A DNA stretch of 64,000 nucleotides from Gnetum montanum (GCA_015680685.1 MNCI01004126.1:503456-567455); one strand, 5' to 3'. Shown: positions 9,601 to 24,530, counted from the stretch's first letter. Notes: a model not told the origin generated them from the sequence alone. Translations and numbers: made by a program.

Positions 9601-12600
9601 TGCAAGAGGCATGAACTCAACCCACAACAACAAATTCAAAAACTCCAAAGACCCGCCTTTGAATCTCCTGCTATCCCAACTTTATAAAGCGAGCCCATAA
9701 GTCCAAAACGTGTCATGAACTTGTGGAGAGCATTATTAACAACGCAGAAGCAGATAGAGCTCTGTGAAAATGGTGGTGGGGAAAAATGGTGGTGGGGAAG
9801 GGATTCCTGGGGTAAAAATCTGATAAACTTTATTGGCTTATATGCTTGGTATTAGTTTTCTATGAAAATGTTACTCTGTAGAAAAAAAAAACGTTTTAGT
9901 AGAGACAGTAATGGAAATATTAATGCAGATGGATTTCATTCAATGCAACACCAAAAAAAGAAACTTAGACATACTATTTTTAATTTGATAACCCCATGTA
10001 TCTCCTTTTTTCTCTACTTTTACTATTGTTTCAAATGTTTTTTTATTGGAGAATGCTTATGTTTTTAAATTTTATATTTAATTTGGTACATTTCAAATAT
10101 GAATATCTTTATTTCTAGATATTTGATTGAGTTGAAACAAGTGCTATTGGGATCATTATTTTACATATCATTTTATGATGTAACTAGTGAAATTTTTCAA
10201 TATTTACATTTCTATGGCTACATAAATATTTATTTTTATTTCTATAAATTCTGATTATTTATATATGTAAGTAATAGGAAATTTTTTTATGTTGTATTGC
10301 TCTACTATATTTTAACTTTTAATTAATAATTTTTTAATCTATTTTACCACTCCCTTTTGAGTTAGTAAATGAAGGTTCAATCTAGATCATTGGGATTTCA
10401 TCATATCTCTATTAATTATATATAGGAATTTATAGATAATTAATACGGATGCTACAATCATCCATATTATGAGTTATGATAAATTTATGATAAAGTTATG
10501 ATAGTTACCATGAGCCATTGTGAGATTGTGGCTAGATCATAGTCCTTGAGTTTTATCATCTTCCTTACTCTCTCTATCATTCCTTCATGATTTGTGCCCA
10601 TTCTAAGATATGGGTGGAATGTATTGACTAGATGATTTCTAGTTTGGAATTTTTGGGTTGGTTGAACTTTCCTTGATTTAAAATTTTTGATCTTGTTATA
10701 TAGGTATCATTATCATTTTTTTTTGTCATTGTAGTCTTTCCACCACTAGTTTTCGACTTTCATGTTGTAATAGATATGCTTGTTGCTTTGTGGCTTTCAA
10801 TTAGTTGTGATTCAATTATGATATTATTTTTTGTTTAGGAACTAGCACCGATTTTATGTGGCTAGTTGGTGTTGGACATCCTAGAGTGTATTAATTGATT
10901 GTCCACTATGATGCCTCAGTGAGGCTCTTGTTATAGGCTCCACCTTTTAGAGAACATGAAATATTATGAATCTCACTAGTTTTCATTTACCTCTAGAACA
11001 TTAGAGGAGATGTTTAACACCTTTAACACTAGATGTGATTTTTAAACAATGAATATTGAAACATAACTAGGACAAGTTAAACTATTAAATTAAGTCCCAT
11101 GGGCATGGTTTGGTTTTATGATAATTTTGAATCTTGATTAGGTATACATTTTAACCTATTTTACATTAGCCATTGAGTGCAGTGCATGCTAGTATCCCTG
11201 ATTATTGGTGGTGGTGATGAGTGACGCTGTATGATTATGCATTTATTCTATCTTTGAGATGTGGGATTTGGTGTGCTAGATTAATGTGTTGTGGATTATA
11301 TACTTGTGATTTTGTAGGTTGAAGTGCCCTCTCATATGTTGTTTCTATCCATGGTCCTTACTCTGAATCAATTAAGCTTCTAAAGGATCTCATTAAATTT
11401 TTACTAACATAATTTTGCATTTTAGATCTTGATGTTGCCAAAGGAGTTTGTGGGTCTTGTGCCTAGAGATTTATGATCATTAATTATACTTTCTTAGGTT
11501 TTAGTGGATTTTCTATTTGATGTTATTATTATTTGGACTTTATATGTGATGTATAAAGCTATGAACTTCTATGTACTAGACACCTTACAGTTATGATTGA
11601 CTACAACATTGTATTTTTATTTACTATGTGGTAATTGATAGGAGTAGTGTCGTATATTCTTGATAGAATGCTAGCACTATAGATTATTATTCATGCTTTT
11701 AGTTATGATGATTTGATGCACACTAGAGATATATGTGTTAGGGAATGTGTATTGATAGGCTTGGATTGTGCTTTGATGTTGCTGCTAGTCATGCCATTGT
11801 TAGAGTAAGTATAAGTAGTTAGTGATCATGCATTATGATGATATTTCCTACTAGTAACTATCTTTCATGCTAGTTTTAATATCTCTTTTAAGCATGTCTT
11901 GATTTACAATTAATGTATCTTTAGGTTATATGTGACATTTGTATTGTGTTAATTTATATTGTGATTTTTTTGGCATATTGCTTCATGGTTGTGACTGATG
12001 TGGTTCCTCCTAAAAGTTAAAATAATATTTTAATTATATTTTATTTATCATTTTCAATTCCATGTTACATTATGACTAGGGGTTTATGGAGTAGACTAAA
12101 ATAATACCTTCTTAGCATAGAATAGGCAGGAGGATGTTACAAATTGTTATCTAAAATAACATATATAAAATTTTACTTAAGATTTACTATTTATCTCTAG
12201 GAATACCCTTTTGACAAAATTCCCATAATATATGTTTTTCATATTTTTGCACTTGTAGTTAACATCATGAAACTAAAACTAAAAAAGTATTACATCTGTA
12301 GATACTTTAGATCTATTGGATAGTAAAAATATACATGCTATAATTTTTTAAAACATCATTAAGGAAATTACAAAGGTTTTTTATAACAGTTTAAATAAAT
12401 GAATTAAATTTATAAGTATAATATGTCACCAATGTTTGATGTGCTCAAATGTGGTATATTGTAAGAAAATTTAGTAATAATATTTAGCATTATTTGTATT
12501 AGACAGATGACATTTATTTGTCATGAAGAATTTTAAGTCATCTACCTATTTTAAATCTTGAAAATACATCACAGAGATATTTTGTTGTTACCAAAACTAT

Positions 12601-15569
12601 GACTACAGATGCAAGTCATACATGCAAATTAACAAGCCTTAACATCATATGTACCTTACATGAATCTTAACAATATATTTTCAGCTTCAAATTTAGGGGA
12701 TCTTATTTTTATGTATATCATATTACAATATGTTAAAATGCTTAACAAGTTTGTGAGCTAGTGCTAAAGTTGTTACCTATCTAAATTTGAAATATTTGTA
12801 TTTATACCTAAAGTTTTTATAATATATATTTTTATATAATCTGTTATATAGAATCATATTTCTATATTTATTATTCAAATAGAATACATATAACACTATT
12901 TTCATTAAATTTGAAAAATGTTCATCCCATATGCCTTTTAAGACTACAAATCGAATATTTAAATCTATTTACTTTTTTAAAATATATTATTAATCTGGTA
13001 TTACAATTGCAATTACATGATATCATAGCAATTTAATAATTATTATGTTGTTTCTTTTAGAATTTAATGTAACCCTTTAATTTTTTTTATAGAAAAAATA
13101 TATTAGTAAGCTTACTAAAGTACTTATAAAATAGTTGATAATAGAATATTCATTAGATACATATCATTGTTATTGTTTGAATTACAACACAATATTTTCT
13201 CTTTGCTATCATTCACTCTTATCATTCTTTTTTTCATAAACATGTAACATTTCGATTCTAAATACTCCTTCCTTTTGTTAATAGGTCTTGTGACTTGACC
13301 CCTTGATATATTGTTAACTAGCCTATGCTTTGTGTTTATAACTTAAGCTTGTGATGTGCTATGCTTTTGGCAATTTTAGGTTAATTCAAATGTTAATGTT
13401 ACTTATAATTTTTATTTGATTATTTTAGTAAAGCATATGATACTAACCTTGTTAGAGATTTGAGCAAAAAGGTATTAGGTACTAGATGGGTTATTTTCAT
13501 ATGTGGTTTTACATCAAAAATACGATATGCTATAGTTGTTTGCTTAGTTCATTTATATTTGTTTATTTTCTTTATAGTGGCATAAATAGAAACATATCAT
13601 CAAGATAGCATAGTTGGGATTTGGTGGCACATTAAGTATTGGAAATGCATCCTTGGAAATATATTTTTTTAAAGAAAGTGTATAATTTTAATTTTAGATT
13701 TAGGCTATGTGTGATTTATGGGCTTTAGTTACCTATTAGCATTACTTGTTAACCAAACTCAAGCATGTCCTTGTAAGTATAGGTAAATATGATATTTTTC
13801 AATGAATCTATTTAAGCTTACATGTAATGTCAACCTATTCAGTGGGTGATCCTTTAAGTAGATGCATCGCTTCTTTGCCATTCTATGAGTTGATGATTTA
13901 TATGAATCTATTACTTAGGAAGTTTTTAGAACATATGTTTTCATGTAAATTCTAGGTTATTTACCTTATTCCTTAAGTTTTTTGAGTTATTTAAATCTAG
14001 TTTGAAAGAATTGAAATTTAGATGCTATCTGTGCATGTTATATATCAAATGCAATTTTGTTGGTAGAATTTATTGATTTTGCAATAGTTTCTAAGATCCT
14101 TGATATCAATGTTTTCAATCATTTTCATGTTGTATTAATTATCCCAAACTGGACTTTCATTTTTAATCCAAAATTTTCTAAATTTTAAGGATTCATTATT
14201 TTATCAAATTGCTAAATCTTCAATTTATTTTTTAAAAAGTGGAAAGAAATATTATATCTCAAATTGAACTAATAAGGTATTTTGAAATCCTAGCTATAGC
14301 TAGTAGTTTTTATACAATTTGCTATATGATTTAGGTGGATCTTGATTCGCTTAAGTAAGAAATTGTTCTACATGATGGCTAAATTCATTATATATAGAAG
14401 GTTGTTTATTACAATCTTCTAAAGTCATGTCACTATTATCATTGAGTGGATTATATGTATGGTTCATGTTCTTTTACGTTGCAAAAAAAGGCTATGCAAG
14501 TGCATCGGTACTAGGCTACTACAAATAGGCTACTACAAATACGACTAACATTTTTTCTATATATATTGTAAATCTTGCTAAATTTTTTTCTACAAATGTT
14601 GTAGATCTTGAAAAGATTTCTTCTACTAATATATCAATAGTTAGCCCACCCTTTTCTTTTACTATTGGTCAACAAAATGTACCTTTGAGAAAGGTTCTAG
14701 TCAAATCAATTTCAAATAATTCTTTAATGAATAAGAGGAAATAAATATTTATTTCAAAAGTCTCACAAAAAATTGTTGTTGGTTCAGATGATTTCCAAAA
14801 TGGTTCTTTATAATGAAAAACATTGAGAAAGTCTATCTATTAGTGATTATATGTCAAATCTTTATAATGGATAGCATGATCAAGATATGTTAACTCCTAA
14901 TTGTGTGTTTGCACCTATTGGTTAAGATATATAGATAATTTTTCTTGATAATGTTGATTCTATTGATAGATCAGTGGCCTCCTCCCTCTCCATCTAATGT
15001 TAATCTTTTCATAGAATGTCTAATTTCTTATCCCATAAGGGAGGCTTTTAGGATTGGTTGTAAGGTTGAAAACCTAAAAATATATCCAAAAAATAGTTAG
15101 ATATTTTATTTTTTTTAATTTAAAGTTTCTTCTCTTTGTAATATTTTTACGCTTTTGACCTCTAGAGTTTCTAAGGTTTTTTCAAATTACTTGTTTTTGA
15201 ATGGTGTTCTTTGAAAAATGTATTTCAACTTGCACATTTTGTAAATTCAATTCCATATATGTATTTCTACTATTTTTCTTAATAAAAATTAGCATTGAAT
15301 ATTATTTAAATCATTTTAATGTAAACATATAAACCTTCGTGTTTGGTTTTGGCATTTTATTTTTCCACTTTTCAATCTAAGTCCATTCCTATGAGGCTCA
15401 TATACTATAAAACTATATTGAATGTGGTATATAAGAATTAACATGCATGGAAAGATAAGGAAAGAGGGAGGTAAAATAATGTAGTCATGGCCATTGTGGC
15501 TAAATAAAACAAAATAACATAGGATCCTAAAATAAGCCAACCCAAGACCCTTGCCACCAATAATCAATC
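9601..15569. other. AT-rich intergenic stretch, no gene seen
   Basis: About 6 kb of AT-rich DNA. A 15 bp tandem (AAAATGGTGGTGGGG) lies at about 9767-9798. Between 14.5 and 15.1 kb the plus strand has short protein-like pieces (for example LISYPIREAFRIGCKVENLK) that suggest a decayed element, but I cannot name it. Sequence related to E2 begins only at about 15570, so E2's 5' LTR and the start of its Gag are missing or replaced here. Confidence 0.5.
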
Positions 15570-17477
15570 ATTAATGTTTAGGGGATTTACATCAACCAAC
15601 ACAAGGCCTAACTTTGAATGAAAAGATCAATCTAAGTATACTAGGTTTCCACTAAAACCATTTGAACTCCTTGATTAGTTGTTGAAGAGTGGAATAATAC
15701 AATATACACAAATGACCAAGAATGCCCATAAGAGGAATGATAGGCTATGAAAAATTGCCAACAATCCCACTCTTGTAATCAAGGATGACTTGTTGGTACC
15801 TAACTACTTCAAGCTTGACCATTTTTGCCACTACCATCAACTACCAAGTCATGATACTAACTTTTGCTTAGTGCTAAAGGATGACTTGTAGAAGATGATA
15901 GATAAGGGTGAGTTGGTACTTGATACCTCTAATCCAATTAGGCCTCAAAACCAATCCATGTAGGTCTAAAAGGACATATTGAATGACAATAATAGACCAC
16001 ATACTATAGCTGCATTCAATGTAAAGAGTGACTCTAGACTACATGGGAGCTATTCATGATTCACATACCTCGTTGCAATGATAGGGGTCCTTCAAGTTCA
16101 ACTAGTTCAAGGCCCCCTTTTCTTGTAAGGATACCATTGCCTATGCCTCCCAAGGAGCCTTTTGTGGTGCCCCTCTTGTCGAAACCAAAACTACTGTTAC
16201 AACAAAAACACATCCTCTCATACTAGCTAATGCAATGACTTCTTCTCAACCAAACAACAACAACAAAAAATCCCCAAGAAAAGAATGAAAGAAGCCTATT
16301 CTAAAGCCTAAGAACAAGGATAATAAGTTGGCCAAGGCATGTAAGGAGGTGGGCCAACTGAAGCCCACTCCCATCTCATGCATCTTAATGAGCTGTAATG
16401 CTGAGGCTACTTCAACTAGTCAACCATGGGAGGATGTCAAACCATAAGGAAGGGAAAGAAGGCCAAAAGATGACCACTACAAAATGAAGTTTGCATCCTG
16501 GTACACATGAAGGAAGTCTAGAACAACAAAAATGAGAAGCCAACAACCATTGATAGGGACTTCCTTAATGATATGGAATAGGTAAAATAGTCTTTAAAAC
16601 AAAAGAACACCTTCCTTAGCATGTATGACCTTGTAACGAATTTTATTGCACATTGCAAAGCATTAGTGAAGAAGTTGACCTCTATTCTTGTTAGTAAGGG
16701 CATCCTTGCTAGCGAAGAGTCCATCCATGAAGGGATGATGCCACCTTTATGAAAGAAAGAAACAAAGTTGACATCAGTATTGTTTTTTGATAGTGAGGTC
16801 AAAACTAATCCCTAGGATGGCAAGACAACCAAAGCTCACCTATTCATAACCATAAGAGTATGATGATATAAGATGCATAGGATGCATGTTGACGATGCAA
16901 TGGTAACTAAAGTAATATCCTATATGATTGTCAAACATTTAGGCCTAATGGAACACATGCAATATACTTGAACTCTTGCTTTTAAATTCTTTAATTTATC
17001 TTGGGTGGCAGTGAAACACTCCATTTCTTTAGACTTTGTGATAGGGAAATAAATCCCCAAAATAACCAACTTAATAGTGGTGGAATAGATACCAAGATTC
17101 AATCTTATCCTGGGGAGGCCTTGGCTAGCTCAATTACAGGCTATTTCCTCACCCTTCCACCAAGAAATTCACCTATCATACGCGGAAGGTGAAATAATCA
17201 TGCATGATGATAGTGCAGTTTCATTGACAATCAATAATGTTGACATAGAAAAAGGATCCAAAGTGGAGTTTCAGGTTGAAACTCCTACTATTAACCACAA
17301 AGTGTAGAAGCCAAAGAGAGCAGGAGAGGCCAAAATTAACAATGATGGACCCATGACTGTGTCATGGAAAGAGCTATCCTTCAACATGATTAGTAAAGGA
17401 AATGGGGAATACAAGATTATGTAAAGTAGACCATATACATTTCCTAATCTTTCAAAGATTAGGAAACACTTGCACAA
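15570..17477 (+). pseudogene. E2 Gag C-terminus and aspartic protease relic
   Basis: The zinc knuckle at 15826-15867 reads C-x2-H-x4-H-x4-C (CHYHQLPGHDTNFC), the variant used by many plant gypsy Gags, and is complete here. It is followed by a frame matching E1 over ALKDDLQRMIDK-like residues. The protease region near 16888 reads VDDAM where E1 reads VDDGAT, so the catalytic D-x-G loop is lost. The tail ends at PNLSKIRKHLHN, matching the E1 tail. At the proposed splice donor (17478) E2 has TT where E1 has GT. Many stops; not functional. Confidence 0.8.
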
Positions 17478-18288
17478 TTGATGTATTCCCTCTCCAATTT
17501 TTTCCCCTTACACCTATAACCATGTAGCCTTCTTTCCCTATAGCCTTCTTAGTCTAGTTTAAATATTATTTGCATGCACCATTCTACTTTACTTTGTTTT
17601 ACATTATTTAAATTCATGCATAGCCTAGGATTCATGTTTATTTATAATTTTCCTTTTATGCATTTTTATTTTACAACATAAACCATGAAAATACCATAAA
17701 AACTTCAAAACTTAAAAAGTCATAAAAATTTTAAAATGTAAAAATGATAAAAATTTTCTTTCCAAAATGTGGGGCCTGCCATGGTCTAAAACTGACAAAA
17801 TCATAGGGTTCTCCATGGCATAAAAGTGGTAAAACCTATGGCCCTATATGGCCTTAAACAGGAAAAATCATGAGGGCCCACCATGACCTAAAACTAGCAA
17901 ATTGTAGGATGTGTCATGACCTAAAATTTGCAAGTTTCCTGTAGCCTACCATGGCCTAAAACTAGTAAAAATCTTATGACTGATTTACAACCTAGCTCAT
18001 ATCCTAGTTGCATAGCCATTTTACATATTTAACTAATGTAGCCTTATAACGTGAACGAAAACATAAAACATGAATAAAACATTAAGCATCAAAACATATA
18101 AGTGAAATTAAAATTTTAAAAAATAATAATAGTATAAATGTTTGTCACATAGTGTGACAAAGGTCTAAACAATACCTAAAATAATAAACTATCTCTCAAA
18201 CATCCATGGCTAACTCTAGCCACAACATCATAACAACCTAAACACCTATTGCAAATGAAATAACCAAAGACATCGACAAGTGATGGTG

Positions 18289-21200
18289 CTAAGGTGCTGC
18301 TAGAGGAGGCTGAAGAGCATCTCCAATGTCATCATCACTAGGCCTACCAATGTTGGCTAGTACTTGTACCACAATAACATAAGTCTAATCAATAATCAAT
18401 ACATAAAACCAAATTAAATTAAATTAAACTAAAATAAAATATGTCAAAACAAAATAAAATAAGCAAACTTGGGAGGGCTCTGGTGCAACATCTTCTAATG
18501 AGAGGCTTTGAAGGCCAACTTCCAAATGATGGAGGATTTGATCCTTAGTCATGCGAGCCCAATCCACCTCCTTGAGATTAATACCTATCAAGATGTTTCT
18601 TTCATCAATCTTGGTCCATGTAGGTGGCTCCTATGAAAACCTAGTGGTAGTGACCTCCTTAGAAGTAGTAGAGACTTAAGGAGATGCTGAATCAACCATT
18701 GTTAAAGAGCCTTCAAATAGTTTGAAGACACTCTTTGCTTGAATCTCCTTCATGAATAGCTCTAAATTGCATTGTTTAGTGGACTTCTCTTTCAACCACT
18801 TAAGATAGACTTCACATTTAGCCGTATATTTCTTTTTATGATCTTTTTGTGCATGGTCCCACTCTAGAACCCATGCACAGTAGTCTTGTCACTCCCTGGG
18901 CTTACGTGCCAGTAAGTCCATCTAAATTTTTTGCTTGGAAATCTCTTTGGAAATGGAAACCTTTCCATGGATGGCATTTTCGTACCTTTCCCATTCAATG
19001 TCTTTAGTTTGTAAGGAATTCCTGTTGGTTGCTTGGGCCTCCACAAATTTCTTACGACTTTTGAGATATCTATTTGCCTCAACCAGCTTCTTGTTTTTCC
19101 TTTCCAATGCTATAAATTATTTCCATAGGAACTCATTGGAACATTGGATTTCCCATGAAATTTTACCACATGAAAATGCACATTAATTTTTACTTTCATA
19201 AAACTTTCAAGAAACATTCTCTACATCTAATGGCAAGCTAGGCAAGGCATCAATCTCAATGGGATGACTAGGATCCCATCTAATCTTAGGCACTAAAAAC
19301 AACATAACAAGACATGCAAAATAATAAATGACAAAATAACCATGAAATAATGAAAAACAAGATAACTAAATTAACACAACTCCAAAAATCTAAAAAATGC
19401 AAGATAATCTAAGTTTTATCAACATTAGGAGCAATTTGTTACAATCGATTAATCATGTTTTCAATCATCCCACACATGAATTACCTCTTATTAGAAGTGT
19501 CCAGCCATGGCTTCATGTAAAATGTGGAGGTTGAAGTAGGGGTTTGAGGCTCAAAAACTATGACAAGCATAATAATCAACCAATGATGAAGACAAAGCTT
19601 AAACATAAGACAATGAAAACTCAAATGTAAAACAAAATACACGTATACCTAGAGAATCATTTTAAGTGATAGCTATGAGGGATCAAATATAATGTCATAT
19701 TCACCTAGCTATGAGGGATCAAATATAATGTCATATGCATCCAATGAAACATTGGATGAACCCTCATTCTCATGCAATTGTAGGAGCTCTTCTCTAGGCA
19801 CTTTTGTTCCACCTTTGTGGTTGTCACTTGGGCCACCAATTCATGTTGTTTCCCTACAAGACCACCAAAAACAAAATGTAGAATAACTTATCAAATTTTG
19901 TGTAAAAAAAATAATAACATAGCCTAAAAAATAAAACAAACTAAAACATACTTGTAACCACATTAGATGCTTGGCCGAGTCTAACAACAAACCTCTTCTT
20001 GGAGGGTTGCTTAATCATTGGTGCTATTTACTCAACCATAGGCCTCTTTAATTTTGCTCTAGATATACCTTCAAGTTTAGCATGTAATGTCTTGGCCTTT
20101 TCAATGTTCTCATGCTCAACCTAGGGCTCAATCCCCACTTTTTCAAGGGAAGCATAACACCTACCACTAAGTCCCTTAGTGGTAACAAACAACAACTCCG
20201 CATTGTCCTTTGGTTGGTTCTGAGCCTACATGATGGAAAAAACATGTTTCATATAAGGCTTGAAGAGTTGTAATGGATCTTGGTTTACCCATTTTCCATC
20301 CTTCCTCACCACTAGGAACTTCGTGAACCTCCTTAGATATGCTACAAAATGTAGACTAGATGTGACATTTTGTCATAAGGTTGTTCAAGAGTTTAAGGAT
20401 ATTTCCACATAGCCTAGAAGCCAAGTGAGTAGCCTAGTTAAATTGAGCATCATTTGAAAGAACCTTCTTCATGGTTCATGCCTACTTAATACTAATGATC
20501 TTTACTTATGATAACAACTTAGGGAATGTCTAGGAGTGGAATAAGAGATATGCCTCTCTAGCCTCTACAACCTGAAATTGGTTAAGAAAGAATCCCTTAA
20601 TGCTATGATGAGTGTATAACCACTCTTCTACCTCCTCCTAGTGGTCTATTTCTTTACCTACTTTCGCAAAAATCTTCAAGCCCTCATGAAAAACCCCAAA
20701 TAGGTCACTAAAGATGGATTCATTGATGGCCAAGGTGATAGGCACACCATGAACCTAGGTGATGAACTTCTTCACCCCTTTGTCAAAGAAGTTGATGATG
20801 TTCACCAGCTTAGGGGTAAGGATGGTTGGGCTAGGGGACATGAAAAGATCAAGAAAACCTACATTATTGATGTTTACTTGGGTGTTTCTATGCATCCCAC
20901 ATACTTGAGGATGAGAGTCTCCTTAGAGCATCCTGAAATAACCAACATGATGGTGGAGGAGGAGGTAGCCCCTATAATACAACAAGAGGTTAATTATCTT
21001 AGGCGTAGGCACATTACATAAAACCAAAGCATAACAAGTGGAACCAAACAAAACTAAATCTATAGCCATATCAACAAAATAATTTAAACACTTAAAGCAT
21101 AGATAACCTCTAACTGTGTAACCATGAAAACATTAACATAGTCTCAAAATAGAATATGACAAAAGAAAAATAATAATAATAAAAATTCTTACTTGTCTTG

Positions 21201-22016
21201 CAAAATGAAGAAAATGTGGGGACACTGAGGGGGATACACATATTCATACCAAAATTAGGGATTCCCCACCAACTTTGGCCTATCCCATCTTCCAAGAACC
21301 AATGGTAGGCTTTGGCATGGAGCATGGTGTATCTACCAAAGTCACCTTTGAGTTGCTCCATCATAGTGAACCTCACAACTTAGCCTTTGGTAAATACTTC
21401 CAACATTGTTTGGGCTAAAGGCAGAATTTGGTCACTCCTAATCAGCCCATGGTCATCAAACTTGTACTTATAAGCATAACAAAGTTAAAATAAAAAACAT
21501 TAAAAAACCAAAATAACCTAAGAAAATCAAAATTAAACCAAAAATAAATTAATTTTACACTTACCCCTCCAAATGATAGATAGTGGCAAGAGGGTTTAGA
21601 AATAGCATGTTGACTTGGTGACCAACAAGTAATGTGTTATTAGCATTATATTGGAGGAACTCAGGCACATTTCAAATCTTTGATAATTTACAGCTTTCCC
21701 TAGTATACTTTTTATCATGTTGCTTACCCTCAACATAAATTTCAAGATTGTCAATAATAAACTTGAAAATCATATGTGTAGAATGGGATAGTAGGGTCTC
21801 TATGATCACCCATGTAGTCTCCAAAGCCAAGTGTGGTAATACCATCATACTAAAGTTTTATAGCAAGTAGGCTAAGAACTCCTTTGCCCTAGGCTAAAAC
21901 CATAAGGAATCATGCTCCAAGACCATGTCAGCAAGTGGGGTGTTGGGCCCCAGTGTGCTAATACAATAGAGGAGTCTCATTAGCTCAATACCCATCAAAA
22001 TAGGTTTCAAAAAGGC
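18289..22016 (-). pseudogene. E2 antisense multi-exon gene (aORF copy 2)
   Basis: Minus-strand exons inferred by comparison with E1: 21565-22016, 21193-21466, 19952-20971, 19649-19853, 19420-19560, 18469-19292 and 18289-18356 (stop). Lengths are 452, 274, 1020, 205, 141, 824 and 68, against 444, 263, 1053, 195, 140, 824 and 67 in E1. Strong sites include donors GTAAGTG (exon 1 listed) and GTAAGA (exon 2) and acceptors TTGTTGTATTATAG and TTTTTAG. Exon 18469-19292 contains a Lys/Glu-rich, coiled-coil-like part and PPTWTKIDERNIL, conserved in E1. Stops and lost splice sites (for example the donor at 19420) show decay. Function unknown. Antisense ORFs are known in Tat elements, but normally between integrase and the 3' LTR. 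Confidence 0.7.
19671..19742. repeat. 36 bp tandem duplication in aORF exon
   Basis: AGCTATGAGGGATCAAATAT and following bases occur at 19671 and again at 19707. The 36 bp step is a multiple of three, so it would add 12 codons without a frameshift to exon 19649-19853 of the antisense gene. Confidence 0.9.
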
Positions 22017-23787
22017 CTTGCACACAACAACAACAATTGTTAAAACCATTAACAACCATAACCAAATATGAACAAATGTTAAATAACCAAAATTACTACA
22101 ACTTCAATATTAATTTTGTAGTTCAAAATAAATAATCAAATCCATATTTTTCAACACTTAGAGCAAAAAGACAATAACCAAAATTGTGAACACTTTACAT
22201 ATAAGAACTTGATAAAACCAAGTAGCCTACTAACAACAGATAGTAGTTTTATAGTGAAATATGCATAAAATACTAAATGTTTTTATGTAAAAACATTAAA
22301 TCCATAGAAACTAGCTTGTACCTACCACAATAGCTTATATCTATCATAACAGTAGTGAAAACCCAACTTCAGTTTTACAAAATTTTTACTACAAGTCCTA
22401 CTTAACAGTGAAACTAATTGTAGTAAAAACTCTAGAAGGGCTAGACAAAAATTTTAGAAAAATCCAAGTAACTATGGAAAGCTAAAATGCAACCTATAAA
22501 TGACATTAAGAACCGTATCACACATCCATAAGAATTCAATAACCACACCAACACTACCAACATAGCTAGGAAGGTTTGCAATGTTTACAACTAAAACTAC
22601 AACTGTGTGAGGCAGTTTACACTTAAATAAAAGATGATACATTAGAACTAAATTTTTTTTCTAAGTCTAGGGGCTCAGTATGCATGAAATTAAACAAATC
22701 TAGGCCTCTATGCTATTGTCCTAAGCCTAGAAAAAATTTTGATAACAATGCAAAACCATAACCAAACTCAACCAAAAATTGCAAAACAACATGAAATTGA
22801 GGAAATTGGCTATAAAAATCACTAATGAAAAATAGGGAAAAATTTTTAATTTTGGTAAAGAAAATTTCAGATCCTCCCTAACACCTCCAAGAATTCATAG
22901 AAACTTGGGACATTCATTGAAAAATTTTTACAAAATGCCAATGTTGCCCATCTTCATAAGGGTAAAGTGTGAAAGCTAAAAATCTCACTTTGTGCTAGTT
23001 CATGAAAAATCAACCGTATATTAGAATTCAATGATTATGGAATCATTTGAAATGTTAAACGATAAATAAAAACCCAAAACTTGACAAAAAAACATATTCT
23101 AGGCCATTTTTGCAGAAAAATTAGAAAAATGACATGAAAAAACAACAAAAACTGCATGAAACCCATGTGTACTAGCTTACGGAAAAATTCATAGAAAATT
23201 CACCGTAAGTCAAAATCCAATGTTTTAACCACCATTTTGACCATTAAAAATAATACTAAAATCCTATGACAACAAAAATAGAAAATCATAACATTTTGAC
23301 AATAAAAAAAATACAAAGTTGGCATTGCTTTTTGGTGGGAAAAGCTCAAAAACTCAGAAAATATTAATACTAAATTTATAACTAGGAATAGTCCAATTCC
23401 AACATTAAAATAACACTAATACCCCATGAAAATGATAAAAATATAATGTAGGAATTTTACAAAATTCAATTATAATTAATGTACAAACCTCTACAAACAA
23501 AAATCCCTAAATTTCCAACAAAATTTCTTAAAAAATGGCTAAGGATTATGTTCCTAGGTATGATGGTGGAAGGTCCTTTTCCTAGTAATGGTTGTGGTAG
23601 GTTGGAGAGCCCTCTTGTAGCAGCATTAACCTCCTCCAAGGCTAGAATCTTGCTCATTGAAGCTCTCAACTTCAACACCCTGGGCAAATGATGCCAAAAT
23701 CAACAAGATCTTCAAACTTCTGGAATCCTTGTAGTAATTGTGCTAGCTCCTTGCTATAGGATAGCTAGACTATGCTAGGGATAGGTG
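22017..23787. other. AT-rich part of E2, upstream side of the antisense gene
   Basis: No exon is securely identified. It corresponds to the long first intron seen in E1 (36298-38063). A minus-strand frame at 23466-23687 is in about the right place for a first exon, but it does not resemble the candidate first exon of E1. Confidence 0.4.
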
Positions 23788-24530
23788 TTGATGAGCGGCG
23801 AGATATCCCTACACTCAACCATATGAATATGAGCGTAACACATGCGATCCGATCGAACTCCGTAGACTAAGTGCCTACACGCCTCATGGAACACTTAAGG
23901 TTAATTATTCGTTGTCTTCCCAGACTTACTTGTATTTGTCATGGTGTATGGTTAAGTAAGTCTGAGGTATCTAATTTTTATGTCTTTTCAGTTTTATCTC
24001 CTATGCTGATAAGTTAAATGGTTGAAGAGACTAATTACTAAATTTAACTAACTAACTAAGTCTGAATTAACCTAGCATCAGTATCCGTTCCCACTTACCG
24101 TTCACACCCTGAACCAATGCAACCATGGTTACCAAATGCTAATCATTGCTAGGATCACCAAGCATAACACACGTGCTCGAAGCAGTCGTACTAAGGCACT
24201 TAACTAGGAGAGAAGGGTTGAGAGAGATTTAATAACTAATAAAGCATTCAAATGATAAACAATAAATAATAGTAAATAAAATCCTATTTAGCCTATTCCA
24301 TGCACTGCAAGGTTTATCCAAGAGGTTCGTCTTTATTTTTGTACACAAACATGTGTTCAAGTACAATATTTGCTCAAATAAAGATCCGTTCACTTTGGAG
24401 CTCCTACTGCAGGCACATGGAAAATATTCTATCTCTAGAGAGGTAAAACTACTAGAGATTTGCTAAGGATCTAGATCTAGATGAGAAAACAAGGGAGGGC
24501 TGCCTCTTATTTATAGACTTGGCGGTGCAT
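23788..24530 (+). repeat. ~750 bp dispersed repeat, copy B, inside E2
   Basis: Same repeat as 2385-3130. Nothing like it is seen at the matching place in E1, so it is an insertion into E2. TAGGTG is found just before it (23782-23787) and again at about 24588, a possible short target duplication, though the right boundary is not certain. A TATTTATAGA box lies near the right end. Confidence 0.75.

Noticed and set aside
10800-15560. Search for the E2 5' LTR and Gag start
   Set aside because: No stretch here resembles the E1 LTR, leader or Gag core (GDPNAHLITF region), so E2 is taken as truncated near 15570.
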